A stretch of DNA of 64,000 nt from an uncultured Bacteroidales bacterium (GTDB lineage: Bacteria > Bacteroidota > Bacteroidia > Bacteroidales > Paludibacteraceae), in the NCBI GenBank assembly GCA_900317745.1, contig ONHW01000008.1, positions 1-64,000 of the forward strand, read 5' to 3'. The notes beneath the pieces were generated by a model. The model saw only the letters and a list, made by a program, of their open reading frames with translations. It was not told where the DNA came from and ran no database searches. Shown piece by piece: positions 25,525 through 34,498 of this stretch. A program made the translations under genes and the position numbers. Within the stretch, counting starts at the first letter, position 1. Every line of letters starts with the position of its first letter.

Positions 25525-26307
25525 ATGAATAACGAATTGCACATATTAGGCTGCGGCAGTGCTCTGCCTACGTTCCAGAACTCACCTGCATGTCAGGTGC
25601 TGGAGTTGTGTGACAAGTCGTTCATGATCGATTGTGGTGAAGGAAGTCAGATATGGTTCCGCCGCATGGCGCTGAAGACCGCACGGCTGTATAACATCTT
25701 TATCTCCCATCTGCACGGCGACCACTGCTTCGGACTGATCGGTCTGATCTCTACTTTCGCTATGATGGGGCGCACACAGCCGCTACACATCTATGCTCCG
25801 GCTGATCTCGAGCGCCTGTTGCAACCTTGGCTCGACTACCACTGCGAAGGAATGTCGTACGAGGTGATCTTCCATACAATCAATCCCCGGAAGTGCGAGG
25901 TGATCTACGAAGACCGTACAGTCAGCGTCACCACGATCCCGCTCAAGCACAAAGTGCCTACATGCGGATTCCTGTTCACCGAGCATCACCGCGACAAGGA
26001 GCCTGTGAAGCGTTACGCCTATTGCTCTGACACCCGCTACACCGAAACCGTTATCCCTATCATCGATGGAGTACAGACCCTGTACCACGAGTCAACGTAC
26101 ATCGAGCAGTATGCCGACCGCTGCAAGAGCACTATGCACTCCACTGCCGCTGAGGCTGCGATGATTGCGCTGAAGGCACATGTCGGACAACTTATCATCG
26201 GGCATTACTCGGCTCGCGTGGACGATCATCAGGAGTTCCTCAATGAGGCAAAAGCAGTCTTCGACAACACCGTTATGGCGCAGGAGTGCCACACCTATGC
26301 GGTTTAG
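25525..26307 (+). CDS. rnz: Ribonuclease Z (tRNA 3' processing), short form
   Basis: 260 residues of the metallo-beta-lactamase fold with the zinc motif SHLHGDHCF and later His residues in PLKHKVPTCG and IIGHYSARV. RNase Z trims tRNA precursors, which fits the leucine tRNAs here that lack an encoded CCA. The usual length is about 300 residues; this copy seems short around the exosite arm region, though the catalytic residues are present. The ATG at 25525 is preferred to a TTG at 25507. It follows the exonuclease by 34 bases and precedes radA by 39. Confidence 0.85.
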   Translation: MNNELHILGCGSALPTFQNSPACQVLELCDKSFMIDCGEGSQIWFRRMALKTARLYNIFISHLHGDHCFGLIGLISTFAMMGRTQPLHIYAPADLERLLQPWLDYHCEGMSYEVIFHTINPRKCEVIYEDRTVSVTTIPLKHKVPTCGFLFTEHHRDKEPVKRYAYCSDTRYTETVIPIIDGVQTLYHESTYIEQYADRCKSTMHSTAAEAAMIALKAHVGQLIIGHYSARVDDHQEFLNEAKAVFDNTVMAQECHTYAV

Positions 26308-26346
26308 ACTGCTACGCTGAATGAGCAAAGACCGTTTCTCTCAAAC

Positions 26347-27702
26347 ATGAAAGCAACAGTTACATACGTTTGTTCCAACTGCGGCGCCAAAGCCTCGCAG
26401 ATGTTAGGTCGTTGCCCTGTCTGCGGCGAGTGGGGTACAATGGTTGAAGAGGTGGTGCAGAGCGGCGCACCGGCTAAAGGTGTACGCCAGCGCAGCGGCT
26501 CAACACTGCAGAAACTGCAGGACGTGAGCGTACAGGAGGATCGCCGGATAGATATGCGCAGTATCGAACTCAACCGCGTTCTCGGCGGCGGTCTGGTGCC
26601 CGGCTCACTCGTGCTCTTGGGCGGCGAACCGGGTATAGGCAAATCAACGCTCGCATTACAAGTCCTGATGCAGATGGGCTCGGCCGTAACGCTCTACGCC
26701 AGCGGCGAGGAGTCGGTCAAGCAAATCAAACTGCGCTCCGAACGTATAGCCGGTAACCCCGAGAACCTCTACATCGTGGCAGAAACATCGCTGGAGAAGA
26801 TCCTGGAGCACGCCAAGCAACTAAAACCCGATATCGTCGTTGTGGATTCGATCCAGACCATCGGCACGGAGGCAATAGAGGCAACCATCGGCTCGCTCTC
26901 GCAAGTGCGGGAGTGCGCCGCACGTATCCTGCAGTTTGCCAAGGAGACCAACACGCCGTTTATCATTGTCGGGCACATAACCAAGGAAGGTTCGCTCGCC
27001 GGACCGAAAGTGCTGGAGCACATTGTGGACACCGTTCTGCAGTTCGAGGGCGACCAGCATTACATGTACCGCGTGCTGCGTGCGCAGAAGAACCGCTTCG
27101 GCTCAACTTCGGAGATCGGTATATTCGAGATGCAGCAGGACGGCCTGCGCGAGGTAACGAATCCCTCGGAGTTGCTGCTCAGTTCGAACAGAGACGGCCT
27201 CTCGGGTATCTCGATAGCCGTAGCCGTGGAAGGCGTACGTCCCTTGCTCATCGAGGTGCAGGCACTCACTTCCTCTGCCGCCTACGGCACGCCGCAACGC
27301 TCGTCCACAGGGTTTGACTCACGACGGCTGAACATGTTGCTTGCCGTCCTGGAGAAACGTATAGGTTTCAAACTCCTGACAAAAGATGTGTTCCTCAACA
27401 TCGCCGGCGGACTGAAAGTCAACGACCCGGCTATCGATCTGGCGGTGCTGGTGGCTGTATTGTCCTCCTCAATGGATATCTCGCTGCCTACCGATTGTTG
27501 CATGACAGGCGAGGTCGGCTTGGCGGGCGAGATTCGTCCTGTCAACCGCATCGACCAGCGTATAGGCGAGGCACGCAAACTCGGATTCTCGCGTATCCTG
27601 ATCCCTGCCGGACAAAAACATCAGACTGTAAAAGGTATTGAAGTCGTAGAGGTCGCACGTGTTACTGACGCGGTACGTATGCTGTTCAAGCAAAACGGAT
27701 AA
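26347..27702 (+). CDS. radA: DNA repair protein RadA
   Basis: 451 residues. A zinc finger with Cys9, Cys12, Cys23 and Cys26, a RecA-like ATPase with Walker A GEPGIGKST (93-101), the RadA-specific KNRFGST motif, and a C-terminal Lon-like domain (LKVNDPAIDLAVLVAVLSS). RadA drives branch migration of recombination intermediates. Length is typical. It lies between rnz and mlaE in the dnaN run. Confidence 0.97.
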   Translation: MKATVTYVCSNCGAKASQMLGRCPVCGEWGTMVEEVVQSGAPAKGVRQRSGSTLQKLQDVSVQEDRRIDMRSIELNRVLGGGLVPGSLVLLGGEPGIGKSTLALQVLMQMGSAVTLYASGEESVKQIKLRSERIAGNPENLYIVAETSLEKILEHAKQLKPDIVVVDSIQTIGTEAIEATIGSLSQVRECAARILQFAKETNTPFIIVGHITKEGSLAGPKVLEHIVDTVLQFEGDQHYMYRVLRAQKNRFGSTSEIGIFEMQQDGLREVTNPSELLLSSNRDGLSGISIAVAVEGVRPLLIEVQALTSSAAYGTPQRSSTGFDSRRLNMLLAVLEKRIGFKLLTKDVFLNIAGGLKVNDPAIDLAVLVAVLSSSMDISLPTDCCMTGEVGLAGEIRPVNRIDQRIGEARKLGFSRILIPAGQKHQTVKGIEVVEVARVTDAVRMLFKQNG

Positions 27703-27733
27703 CTGACCTCTGATCTCTGACATCTATTGAACA

Positions 27734-28471
27734 ATGAACATAATTAAGCATTTCGGAGAATATTGGGTATTGATGGCTCGCGTGTTCCGCTTGCCTGATC
27801 GCTCGAGGATGTTCTGGCAGCAATATAGCCGCGAACTGGAGAAGCAGGGACTGCAGTCGCTGCCGATCGTGATTGTTATCTCCCTGTTCATCGGTGCTAT
27901 CCTGACTATTCAGGCGAAGACGAACACCGAGAATCCGTTTCTTCCCAAGTATATTGTAGGCCTGCTTACCCGCGAGACATTGCTGCTGGAGTTCTCCTCC
28001 ACCATTCTTTGTCTTATTTTGGCAGGTAAGGTCGGTTCGAACATTGCCTCGGAGATTGGCTCCATGCGTATCACCGAACAGATCGATGCAATGGAGATCA
28101 TGGGCGTGAACTCTGCCAACTACCTTATCCTGCCTAAGATCCTGGCGTTCATGACAATGATGCCTATGCTGGTTATCTTGTCAACAGCCATCGGCCTGGT
28201 CGGCGGATGGGCGGTAGGAGCGTTCACGGATATAATCACCGTGGCGGACTATCTGGTGGGTGTGCAGTACGCCTTCAATCCGTACTTTGTCTGGTACGGT
28301 ATTATCAAGTCGCTCTTCTTTGCGTATGTTATAACCTCGCTGTCGGCGTACTACGGTTATATGGTCCGCGGCGGCGCATTGGAGGTCGGCAAAGCCTCGA
28401 CAAACGCCGTGGTGAACTCTAACATCATTATCCTCTTGTTAGACCTTGTCCTCTCAAGGTTACTGTTGTAA
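27734..28471 (+). CDS. mlaE: MlaE-type permease of a lipid transport ABC system
   Basis: 245 residues with about five hydrophobic segments and the MlaE signature around LAGKVGSNIASEIGSMRITEQIDAM. Together with the next gene it forms the inner-membrane part of a phospholipid (Mla) transporter that maintains outer-membrane lipid asymmetry. No MlaD substrate-binding gene is present within the window, so it must be elsewhere or the system is reduced. Starts 31 bases after radA. Confidence 0.92.
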   Translation: MNIIKHFGEYWVLMARVFRLPDRSRMFWQQYSRELEKQGLQSLPIVIVISLFIGAILTIQAKTNTENPFLPKYIVGLLTRETLLLEFSSTILCLILAGKVGSNIASEIGSMRITEQIDAMEIMGVNSANYLILPKILAFMTMMPMLVILSTAIGLVGGWAVGAFTDIITVADYLVGVQYAFNPYFVWYGIIKSLFFAYVITSLSAYYGYMVRGGALEVGKASTNAVVNSNIIILLLDLVLSRLLL

Positions 28472-28511
28472 ACCGAACTCACCAACCATTAATTGAAAGG
28501 TAAAAAGTAAA

Positions 28512-29273
28512 TTGATTCGTGCTATAGATATAGTAAAGACGTTTGAGGACGGCATAACTGTCCTCAACCACGTGGATGCAACCTTCGAGGACGGCAAGGT
28601 AAACATGATCATCGGGCAGTCGGGTAGCGGCAAAACAGTCCTGCTCAAGTCGCTCATCGGTATTCACACGATCACTTCCGGACGGATTGAGTACGACGGA
28701 CGTAACCTGCCGGATATGAAGGAAAACGAGGTCCGTATGCTGCACCGCGAGGTAGGTGTACTGTTTCAGGGGGCGGCGTTGTTCGACTCAATGACCGTTC
28801 TGGAGAACGTACTCTTCCCGCTGCGGATGTTCGGTAAGATGTCGCAAGGCGAAATGGAGGAACGGGCACGCTTCTGCCTCAAACGTGTGCAGATAGCCGA
28901 ACATGCTCTGGAACTTATGCCGTCCGAGATCTCCGGAGGTATGCAGAAGCGCGTCGCTATCGCCCGTGCCATTGCACTCAACCCGAAATACCTGTTCTGC
29001 GATGAACCGAACTCGGGACTCGATCCGCAAACTTCACTCGTGATCGACAAACTGATTCAGGACATTACGCAGGAGTATAACATCTGCACCATTGTCAACA
29101 CCCATGACATGAACTCCATCATGGAGGTGGGCGACAACATTATCTTCCTTAAAGGCGGCAAGAAGGAGTGGGAAGGTTCGCGCAACGAGATCTTCCACGC
29201 TGACAACGAAGCACTCAACAATTTTGTCTTTGCCTCGCAGTTGTATCAAGAGATACGAAAAGTGCACAAGTAA
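28512..29273 (+). CDS. mlaF: MlaF-type ATPase of a lipid transport ABC system
   Basis: 253 residues. Walker A GQSGSGKT (35-42), signature SGGMQKR, Walker B YLFCDEPNSGLD, H-loop NTHDMNS. The start is TTG at 28512: no in-frame ATG or GTG precedes the first conserved residues (IRAIDIVKTF), and AAAGG lies 13 bases upstream. It energises MlaE, whose stop is 40 bases before. Likely last gene of the dnaN run. Confidence 0.92.
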   Translation: MIRAIDIVKTFEDGITVLNHVDATFEDGKVNMIIGQSGSGKTVLLKSLIGIHTITSGRIEYDGRNLPDMKENEVRMLHREVGVLFQGAALFDSMTVLENVLFPLRMFGKMSQGEMEERARFCLKRVQIAEHALELMPSEISGGMQKRVAIARAIALNPKYLFCDEPNSGLDPQTSLVIDKLIQDITQEYNICTIVNTHDMNSIMEVGDNIIFLKGGKKEWEGSRNEIFHADNEALNNFVFASQLYQEIRKVHK

Positions 29274-29280
29274 CAAAAAC

Positions 29281-29345
29281 GTTCCGTTCGATCGGGGTTT
29301 TATCGAGGGGATATCGATACTTTATCGGGGTGATCCTAGACAATA
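29281..29345. repeat. TCGGGGTTTTATCGA-type short repeat
   Basis: Words TCGGGGTTTTATCGA, TTTATCGGGGT and CTCGGGGTTTTGTCGG recur across 65 bases between mlaF and the protease locus. No promoter of the standard form was found in this gap. Confidence 0.55.
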
Positions 29346-29408
29346 CTCGGGGTTTTGTCGGTAGTAAATCGAAGTTTGAAACATACTAACAACAAACATT
29401 TCTGTAAG

Positions 29409-29780
29409 ATGAAAAAAATAGCGTTTATACTTTTTGCTTGTGTGGCGTTCACGCTCAACGTTTGCGCACAGCAGCCGGCGCGTGTGCCCGCACGTCCGGG
29501 AGTGATCGAACGTGTTCAGCCTAACGGCGACACATTGCATGTCTTCCTGCGCGGTGACGAACGCCACCACTTCATGATGACTGTCGATGGATGGCAAGTT
29601 ATGGAGGATAAGAAGGGCAAAATATGCTACTGCAAACTCAAGCAACGCAAGATTCATGGCGAAGGCATGCGCGCTCTGCCTGCACGCACCTGCCGTACTG
29701 CTCATGACGCAAGCAAACGCAGCAAATGTGAGCAGCGTTGGCTGGAGAAACATGGCATACAGAAGATCAAAAAAGACTAA
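29409..29780 (+). CDS. Secreted stand-alone prodomain of the M6-like metalloprotease type
   Basis: 123 residues. Signal peptide 1-20 (ending NVCAQ), then residues 34-78 (QPNGDTLHVFLRGDERHHF, TVDGWQVMEDKKG) that align with the N-terminal prodomain of the protease at 31297 (QPDGTQITAYLHGDAFFHY, TEGAMLE). The tail is basic and contains four Cys (73, 75, 95, 107). It ends where the catalytic domain begins in the fused protein. The gene is in the same frame as the next protease and separated from it by a TAA and 21 bases. The likely role is chaperone or inhibitor of that protease in trans; this is inference. Confidence 0.7.
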   Translation: MKKIAFILFACVAFTLNVCAQQPARVPARPGVIERVQPNGDTLHVFLRGDERHHFMMTVDGWQVMEDKKGKICYCKLKQRKIHGEGMRALPARTCRTAHDASKRSKCEQRWLEKHGIQKIKKD

Positions 29781-29801
29781 CTCCCCAATTCCCCTTTTGT
29801 T

Positions 29802-31283
29802 ATGAAACGTATTCTGCCTGTATTGTTGTTGTGTTGCTCGGTGTCAGCACTGGCACTCGTTCCGCCGCGTGATCCTTCACGCCGCGCGGAGTGGCAGGAG
29901 CAATTAAGAAATCGTAGCGGTATAGCCAGAATGCCTGCCGCTGAGCAGGCGGTAGAGCAGCGTACGATTATTCCGCGTATATTGGTGATCATGGCTAACT
30001 TCACCGATTACGAACTGGTTTCTTCGTCTGCAGACGTTGACTCGATGTTCAACGCTGTCAATTGGACCAAAGACGGAGCAACAGGCAGTGTACGCCAATA
30101 CTTCTACGATCAGTCGATGGGACAGTACAACCCGCAGTTTGATATAGTAGGACCTGTAACGCTGTCACATACATGCGGTTATTATAGCAGTGTAGGCAAA
30201 GGTAGCGTAGGATACATGGTCACAGAAGCGTGTGCGCTGGTAGATGAGCAGGTGGATTTCACTATCTATGACGACGATAACGACGGAAAGGTAGATCTAA
30301 TATATGTTTTATACGCAGGATTCGGACAAAACGATGAAACATACATCCCAAAAGAACTTGTGGCGAATACAGACTCGCTTATTTGGCCTGCTTACTGGAA
30401 TGTCGTTAGTGCTGGATACGGCAGTAACAAACGTGTGTTCGACGGCAAAACTATTTATGCATGCGAATACAGCAACGAGTTGGATGGCTATCTCTCCAAT
30501 GTTAACAAGATGGTTATTGCCGGTATAGGAGTGCCATGTCATGAGTTTTGTCACGGACTGGGATTGCCGGACTTATATGCCACCAACCAAGCGACACACA
30601 AGCAGCTTGGAACTTGGGACATTATGTGCTATGGTCCCTACAACAACGATGCACATACTCCCCCCTCGCTATCCGCTTACGAACGGTTCTATATGGGTTG
30701 GCTGACACCCGAACTGATCACCAAAGGCGATACGTTGACCCTGGAGAACATAGCCGAAACCAACAAGGCGTATCTCATTTGCGAAAGCGATACCCACAAC
30801 TTGAACGGCTTACAGCCCGATCCCGAAACGTTCTACCTGCTGGAGAACAAACAGCGCACAGGCTGGGACATAGGCGTACCGGGTAGCGGACTGATGCTCA
30901 CGCGTATTCACTACCGCTCATCGCTGTGGAGCGGCAACAAGGTGAACAACGACCCAGCTGATCTGGGCATTGACCTGATTGAGGCGGACGGACTGACACC
31001 TACCACGGACCACGAAGACGGATATATCGGCAAACCCGGAGATCTGTTTCCTGCCGGTGCTACCGAGTACACCGCTATTACCGACCACGCAATCACGGAT
31101 ATCACGATGACCGATGGTATTATACGTTTTGTGTACCGTGGCGGCAAAAAAGTCGATCCTCCGACGGGCGTTTCTTCCGTTGTCTCAGAACAACCTGTGT
31201 ACAAGACGCTCACCAACGGACAACTGCTCATTCACAGCAATGGGCACATCTACTCCGTGTATGGAGTGAAACAAGACAACTAA
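29802..31283 (+). CDS. M6-like secreted zinc metalloprotease lacking its own prodomain
   Basis: 493 residues. Signal peptide 1-19 (ending ALAL), a short Arg/Glu-rich linker 22-55, then the catalytic part with the zinc motif HEFCHGLGLPD (247-257) and a calcium-like loop YDDDNDGKVD (156-165). The immune-inhibitor-A type (M6) proteases share this HExxHxxGxxD. No prodomain precedes the catalytic part; the upstream gene encodes one separately. The C-terminus (YKTLTNGQLLIHSNG, YSVYGVK) resembles type IX sorting tails, predicting export across the outer membrane. Starts 21 bases after the prodomain gene. Confidence 0.82.
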   Translation: MKRILPVLLLCCSVSALALVPPRDPSRRAEWQEQLRNRSGIARMPAAEQAVEQRTIIPRILVIMANFTDYELVSSSADVDSMFNAVNWTKDGATGSVRQYFYDQSMGQYNPQFDIVGPVTLSHTCGYYSSVGKGSVGYMVTEACALVDEQVDFTIYDDDNDGKVDLIYVLYAGFGQNDETYIPKELVANTDSLIWPAYWNVVSAGYGSNKRVFDGKTIYACEYSNELDGYLSNVNKMVIAGIGVPCHEFCHGLGLPDLYATNQATHKQLGTWDIMCYGPYNNDAHTPPSLSAYERFYMGWLTPELITKGDTLTLENIAETNKAYLICESDTHNLNGLQPDPETFYLLENKQRTGWDIGVPGSGLMLTRIHYRSSLWSGNKVNNDPADLGIDLIEADGLTPTTDHEDGYIGKPGDLFPAGATEYTAITDHAITDITMTDGIIRFVYRGGKKVDPPTGVSSVVSEQPVYKTLTNGQLLIHSNGHIYSVYGVKQDN

Positions 31284-31296
31284 TCTATCATAACCC

Positions 31297-32910
31297 GTGA
31301 AACCATATATTTATACTCTATTGGCACTTTGCCTGCTTCCCTTGTCTCTGTCCGCCAAACCGGCACGCAGAGATGCTATCACTCTGACTCAACCCGATGG
31401 TACACAGATAACGGCGTACCTGCACGGTGACGCGTTCTTTCACTATTACACCGATACCGAAGGCGCCATGCTTGAGCGTGACAACTCGGGCTTTTATAAC
31501 CCCGCGCCTATGCCTTCTGCCGATGAACTGCAAGAACTCCGAATGAATAACCCGAGATACGCACACCGCCAGAAGATGCTCGGCACGGAAATCAATCTCG
31601 CACCACGCGGATTGGTTATTCTGGTTAGTTTTGCCAATAAGGAGTTCACCACGCCCGTGGCAGAGATGGATTCGATGCTCAACGGACAAAACTATACCCG
31701 CCAATATACGGGATACAACGCCCAAGGTAGGCGTACGATAATTAAATCCGAAGGCAGTGCAAAGCAATATTTCCATGACAGCTCGTTCGGGCAGTATAAC
31801 CCCGTGTTCGACGTAGTAGGACCGGTTACGCTGTCGAAGAACTATCAGTATTACGGCAAGAACGATTCTCAGGACAGCGACTCCAATGTTGATATGATGA
31901 TCAAAGAGGCGTGTGAGGCTGTTGATGATCAGGTGGACTTCACGTTGTACGACAACAACAACGACGGACGCGTGGATTTTGTGTACGTGTTCTATGCCGG
32001 CTATGGCGAGTCGGATGGCGCAGGCTCCGATTATATCTGGCCGCACAACTACGCCCTATCCTACACCGGTGTCAGTTGTGTAGTGGACGGATTGGTGGTG
32101 GATAATTATGCCTGCTCCAACGAACTGGATTACAGCAGCAGGCAGCACGACGGTATAGGTTCGTTCTGTCACGAGTTCTCGCACGTGTTAGGCTTGCCGG
32201 ATCTCTATACTACCAATCAGGCGGGACATAAAACGATGGGTTCGTGGGATATCCTCGATTATGGTCCGTATAACAACGACGGCAATACTCCTCCGGCATA
32301 CTCGTCTTACGAGCGTTTCTTTATGGGGTGGCTCACGCCGACACTGATCAATACCGCTTGTGATGTCGAACTGCCCGACCTGAATGAAGCCAACTGCGCC
32401 GTGCTATTGACTACCACCGGTGTACATAACATGAGCGGACTAAACCCGAGCCCTACCTCGTTCTATATGCTTGAGAACAGGCAAAAGCAAGGTTGGGATC
32501 AGTATCTCCCGGGCCACGGATTGCTGGTCACCAGGATCCGTTACGATGCCAACAAGTGGATGTACAACTCGGTGAATAACAGCGAACGGGTAATGGGCGT
32601 TGACCTGATTGAGGCTGACGGCAGTGCTCCGGACAGTAATTATTCAGGATATCTGGGCAAAACAACGGATGCTTATCCCTCAGGCTCCGATTCCTTTACC
32701 GATTTGACTGATTACCCTGTGACGAATATATTCGAGCAGAATATGCTGATATACTTCCAGGTCAAAGGCGGAGGCAAAACAATACGTCTTGACGTCGAAC
32801 CGGTCTTCCGGCAGACCGATGCTTGTATGCAAAAAGTTATCCGTGACGGCAGAGTGTTGCTACTGCACAACGGAGTATATTACGATATGTTAGGCAACAA
32901 GCACAAGTGA
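31297..32910 (+). CDS. M6-like secreted zinc metalloprotease with fused prodomain
   Basis: 537 residues starting at GTG 31297, directly followed by a signal peptide (KPYIYTLLALCLLPLSLSA). Prodomain 27-69 (QPDGTQITAYLHGDAFFHY), catalytic domain from about 100 with zinc motif HEFSHVLGLPD (292-302) and a loop YDNNNDGRVD (219-228). It aligns with the preceding protease over the catalytic part (SYERFFMGWLTP versus AYERFYMGWLTP), so the two are tandem duplicates. The tail DGRVLLLHNGVYYDMLGNK is again of the sorting-tag kind. GTG is used because no ATG precedes the signal peptide. Spacing is 13 bases. Confidence 0.85.
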   Translation: MKPYIYTLLALCLLPLSLSAKPARRDAITLTQPDGTQITAYLHGDAFFHYYTDTEGAMLERDNSGFYNPAPMPSADELQELRMNNPRYAHRQKMLGTEINLAPRGLVILVSFANKEFTTPVAEMDSMLNGQNYTRQYTGYNAQGRRTIIKSEGSAKQYFHDSSFGQYNPVFDVVGPVTLSKNYQYYGKNDSQDSDSNVDMMIKEACEAVDDQVDFTLYDNNNDGRVDFVYVFYAGYGESDGAGSDYIWPHNYALSYTGVSCVVDGLVVDNYACSNELDYSSRQHDGIGSFCHEFSHVLGLPDLYTTNQAGHKTMGSWDILDYGPYNNDGNTPPAYSSYERFFMGWLTPTLINTACDVELPDLNEANCAVLLTTTGVHNMSGLNPSPTSFYMLENRQKQGWDQYLPGHGLLVTRIRYDANKWMYNSVNNSERVMGVDLIEADGSAPDSNYSGYLGKTTDAYPSGSDSFTDLTDYPVTNIFEQNMLIYFQVKGGGKTIRLDVEPVFRQTDACMQKVIRDGRVLLLHNGVYYDMLGNKHK

Positions 32911-32957
32911 TATGGTAGGAACAAACAAAAGTTATAACCTTATACTGATAGTGAGCA

Positions 32958-33722
32958 ATGAAACTGATCTCGTATAATGTCAACGGCATTCGTTCGGCAC
33001 TGAGCAAAGGACTGTTGGACTGGTTGCAGACCGCCAACCCCGATGTTTTCTGTATTCAGGAGAGCAAGGCGCAACCCGAGCAGATTGATACAACCGCTTT
33101 TGCCGAACTCGGTTACACAAGTTATATCAACTCGGCGGAGAAGAAAGGTTATTCGGGCGTGTGTATCTTCAGCAAGCAACCTGCCGACAAGGTGGTGGCA
33201 GGTATGGGCAGTGACCGTTACGACCGCGAGGGACGTGTGCTACGTGCCGACTTCGGCGAACTGACTGTGGTCTGCGTATATGTGCCCAGCGGTACAACAG
33301 GAGATATACGTCAGGAGTTCAAGATGGATTTTCTGGAAGTGTTCCTCAAGTGGCTGAACGAACTGCGTAAGGAGCGTGAGAATGTAATCATCTGCGGCGA
33401 CTTCAACATCTGCCACAAGCCTATTGATATCAATCACCCTGAGCGACAGATTGGTGTCAGCGGTTTCCTGCCTGAAGAGCGCGAGTGGATGGATCGTTGG
33501 CAGGAGTCGGGACTCATTGATACGTTCCGCGTGTTCTGCCAGGCGCCTGAGATGTACAGTTGGTGGTCGTACCGCGCCGGAGCACGTGCGCACAACGCCG
33601 GCTGGCGTATTGACTACTTCTGGGTAAGCGAACCATTGCGCGGACGCTTGCGCGATGCACGTATTTACAGCGACGCAGTACACAGCGACCATTGCCCTGT
33701 ATCGCTCGAGATTGAAAACTGA
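32958..33722 (+). CDS. xth: Exodeoxyribonuclease III
   Basis: 254 residues of the Mg-dependent exonuclease III/AP endonuclease family: [10 protein letters not shown] at the start, catalytic Glu in [15 protein letters not shown], and the C-terminal SDHCPVS with catalytic Asp and His. It cleaves abasic sites in base excision repair. It stands between the proteases and lptB, with 20 bases to lptB. Confidence 0.96.
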   Translation: MKLISYNVNGIRSALSKGLLDWLQTANPDVFCIQESKAQPEQIDTTAFAELGYTSYINSAEKKGYSGVCIFSKQPADKVVAGMGSDRYDREGRVLRADFGELTVVCVYVPSGTTGDIRQEFKMDFLEVFLKWLNELRKERENVIICGDFNICHKPIDINHPERQIGVSGFLPEEREWMDRWQESGLIDTFRVFCQAPEMYSWWSYRAGARAHNAGWRIDYFWVSEPLRGRLRDARIYSDAVHSDHCPVSLEIEN

Positions 33723-33742
33723 TAGCAGAAAATTAACGTTCT

Positions 33743-34489
33743 ATGCAAACGCTACGTACAGAACATTTGTATAAGAAGTACGGCAAACGTACCGTAGTTA
33801 ACGATGTAAGTATCCACCTTGAGCAAGGTGAGATAGTAGGTCTGCTCGGTCCGAACGGTGCCGGCAAAACAACTACGTTCTACATGACTACAGGCCTTGT
33901 GACAGCCAACAGCGGCAAGATCTTTCTTGATAACACGGATATAACCTCTTATCCGATGTACAAACGTGCACAACTCGGTATAGGTTACTTGCCGCAGGAG
34001 GCATCGGTGTTCAGGAAGATGACCGTGGAGGATAATATCCTCTCCGTGCTTGAGATGACTGATTTCAGCAGGGATTACCAGCGTGAGAAACTGGAGCAAC
34101 TGATCAAAGAGTTCAACCTCGAGCATGTTCGCACGAACCTCGGTGACCGTCTATCCGGTGGCGAGCGCCGCCGTACGGAGATTGCCCGTTGTCTGGCTAT
34201 CGAACCGAAGTTCGTCATGCTGGACGAACCGTTTGCCGGTGTTGACCCTATTGCCGTACAGGAGATCCAGGATGTGGTGTGGCGGCTCAAGGATAAGAAC
34301 ATAGGCATCCTTATCACCGACCACAACGTGGACGAGACACTGTCCATAACCGACCGTGCGTACTTGTTGTTTGAAGGTAAGATCCTTTTCCACGGCACGC
34401 CGGAGGAGTTAGCCGCTAATCCTATTGTGCGCAACAACTATCTCGGTCGCGATTTTGAGTTGAAGCGTAAGACCAAAGTAACAGACTAA
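33743..34489 (+). CDS. lptB: LptB, ATPase of the LPS export complex
   Basis: 248 residues: Walker [10 protein letters not shown] (36-44), Q-loop [17 protein letters not shown], signature [16 protein letters not shown], Walker [14 protein letters not shown]. This ATPase powers LptFG, which extract LPS from the inner membrane for transport to the surface. The typical LptB segment [12 protein letters not shown] separates it from amino-acid transporters. It opens a tight plus-strand run of envelope genes. Confidence 0.96.
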   Translation: MQTLRTEHLYKKYGKRTVVNDVSIHLEQGEIVGLLGPNGAGKTTTFYMTTGLVTANSGKIFLDNTDITSYPMYKRAQLGIGYLPQEASVFRKMTVEDNILSVLEMTDFSRDYQREKLEQLIKEFNLEHVRTNLGDRLSGGERRRTEIARCLAIEPKFVMLDEPFAGVDPIAVQEIQDVVWRLKDKNIGILITDHNVDETLSITDRAYLLFEGKILFHGTPEELAANPIVRNNYLGRDFELKRKTKVTD

Positions 34490-34498
34490 GCAATACGG

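Noticed and set aside
29781..29801. Frameshift or sequencing error splitting one protease
   Set aside because: The frame is unshifted and only a TAA divides the genes, but the second begins with its own full signal peptide, so two proteins are more likely. The error option is kept open in the finding.
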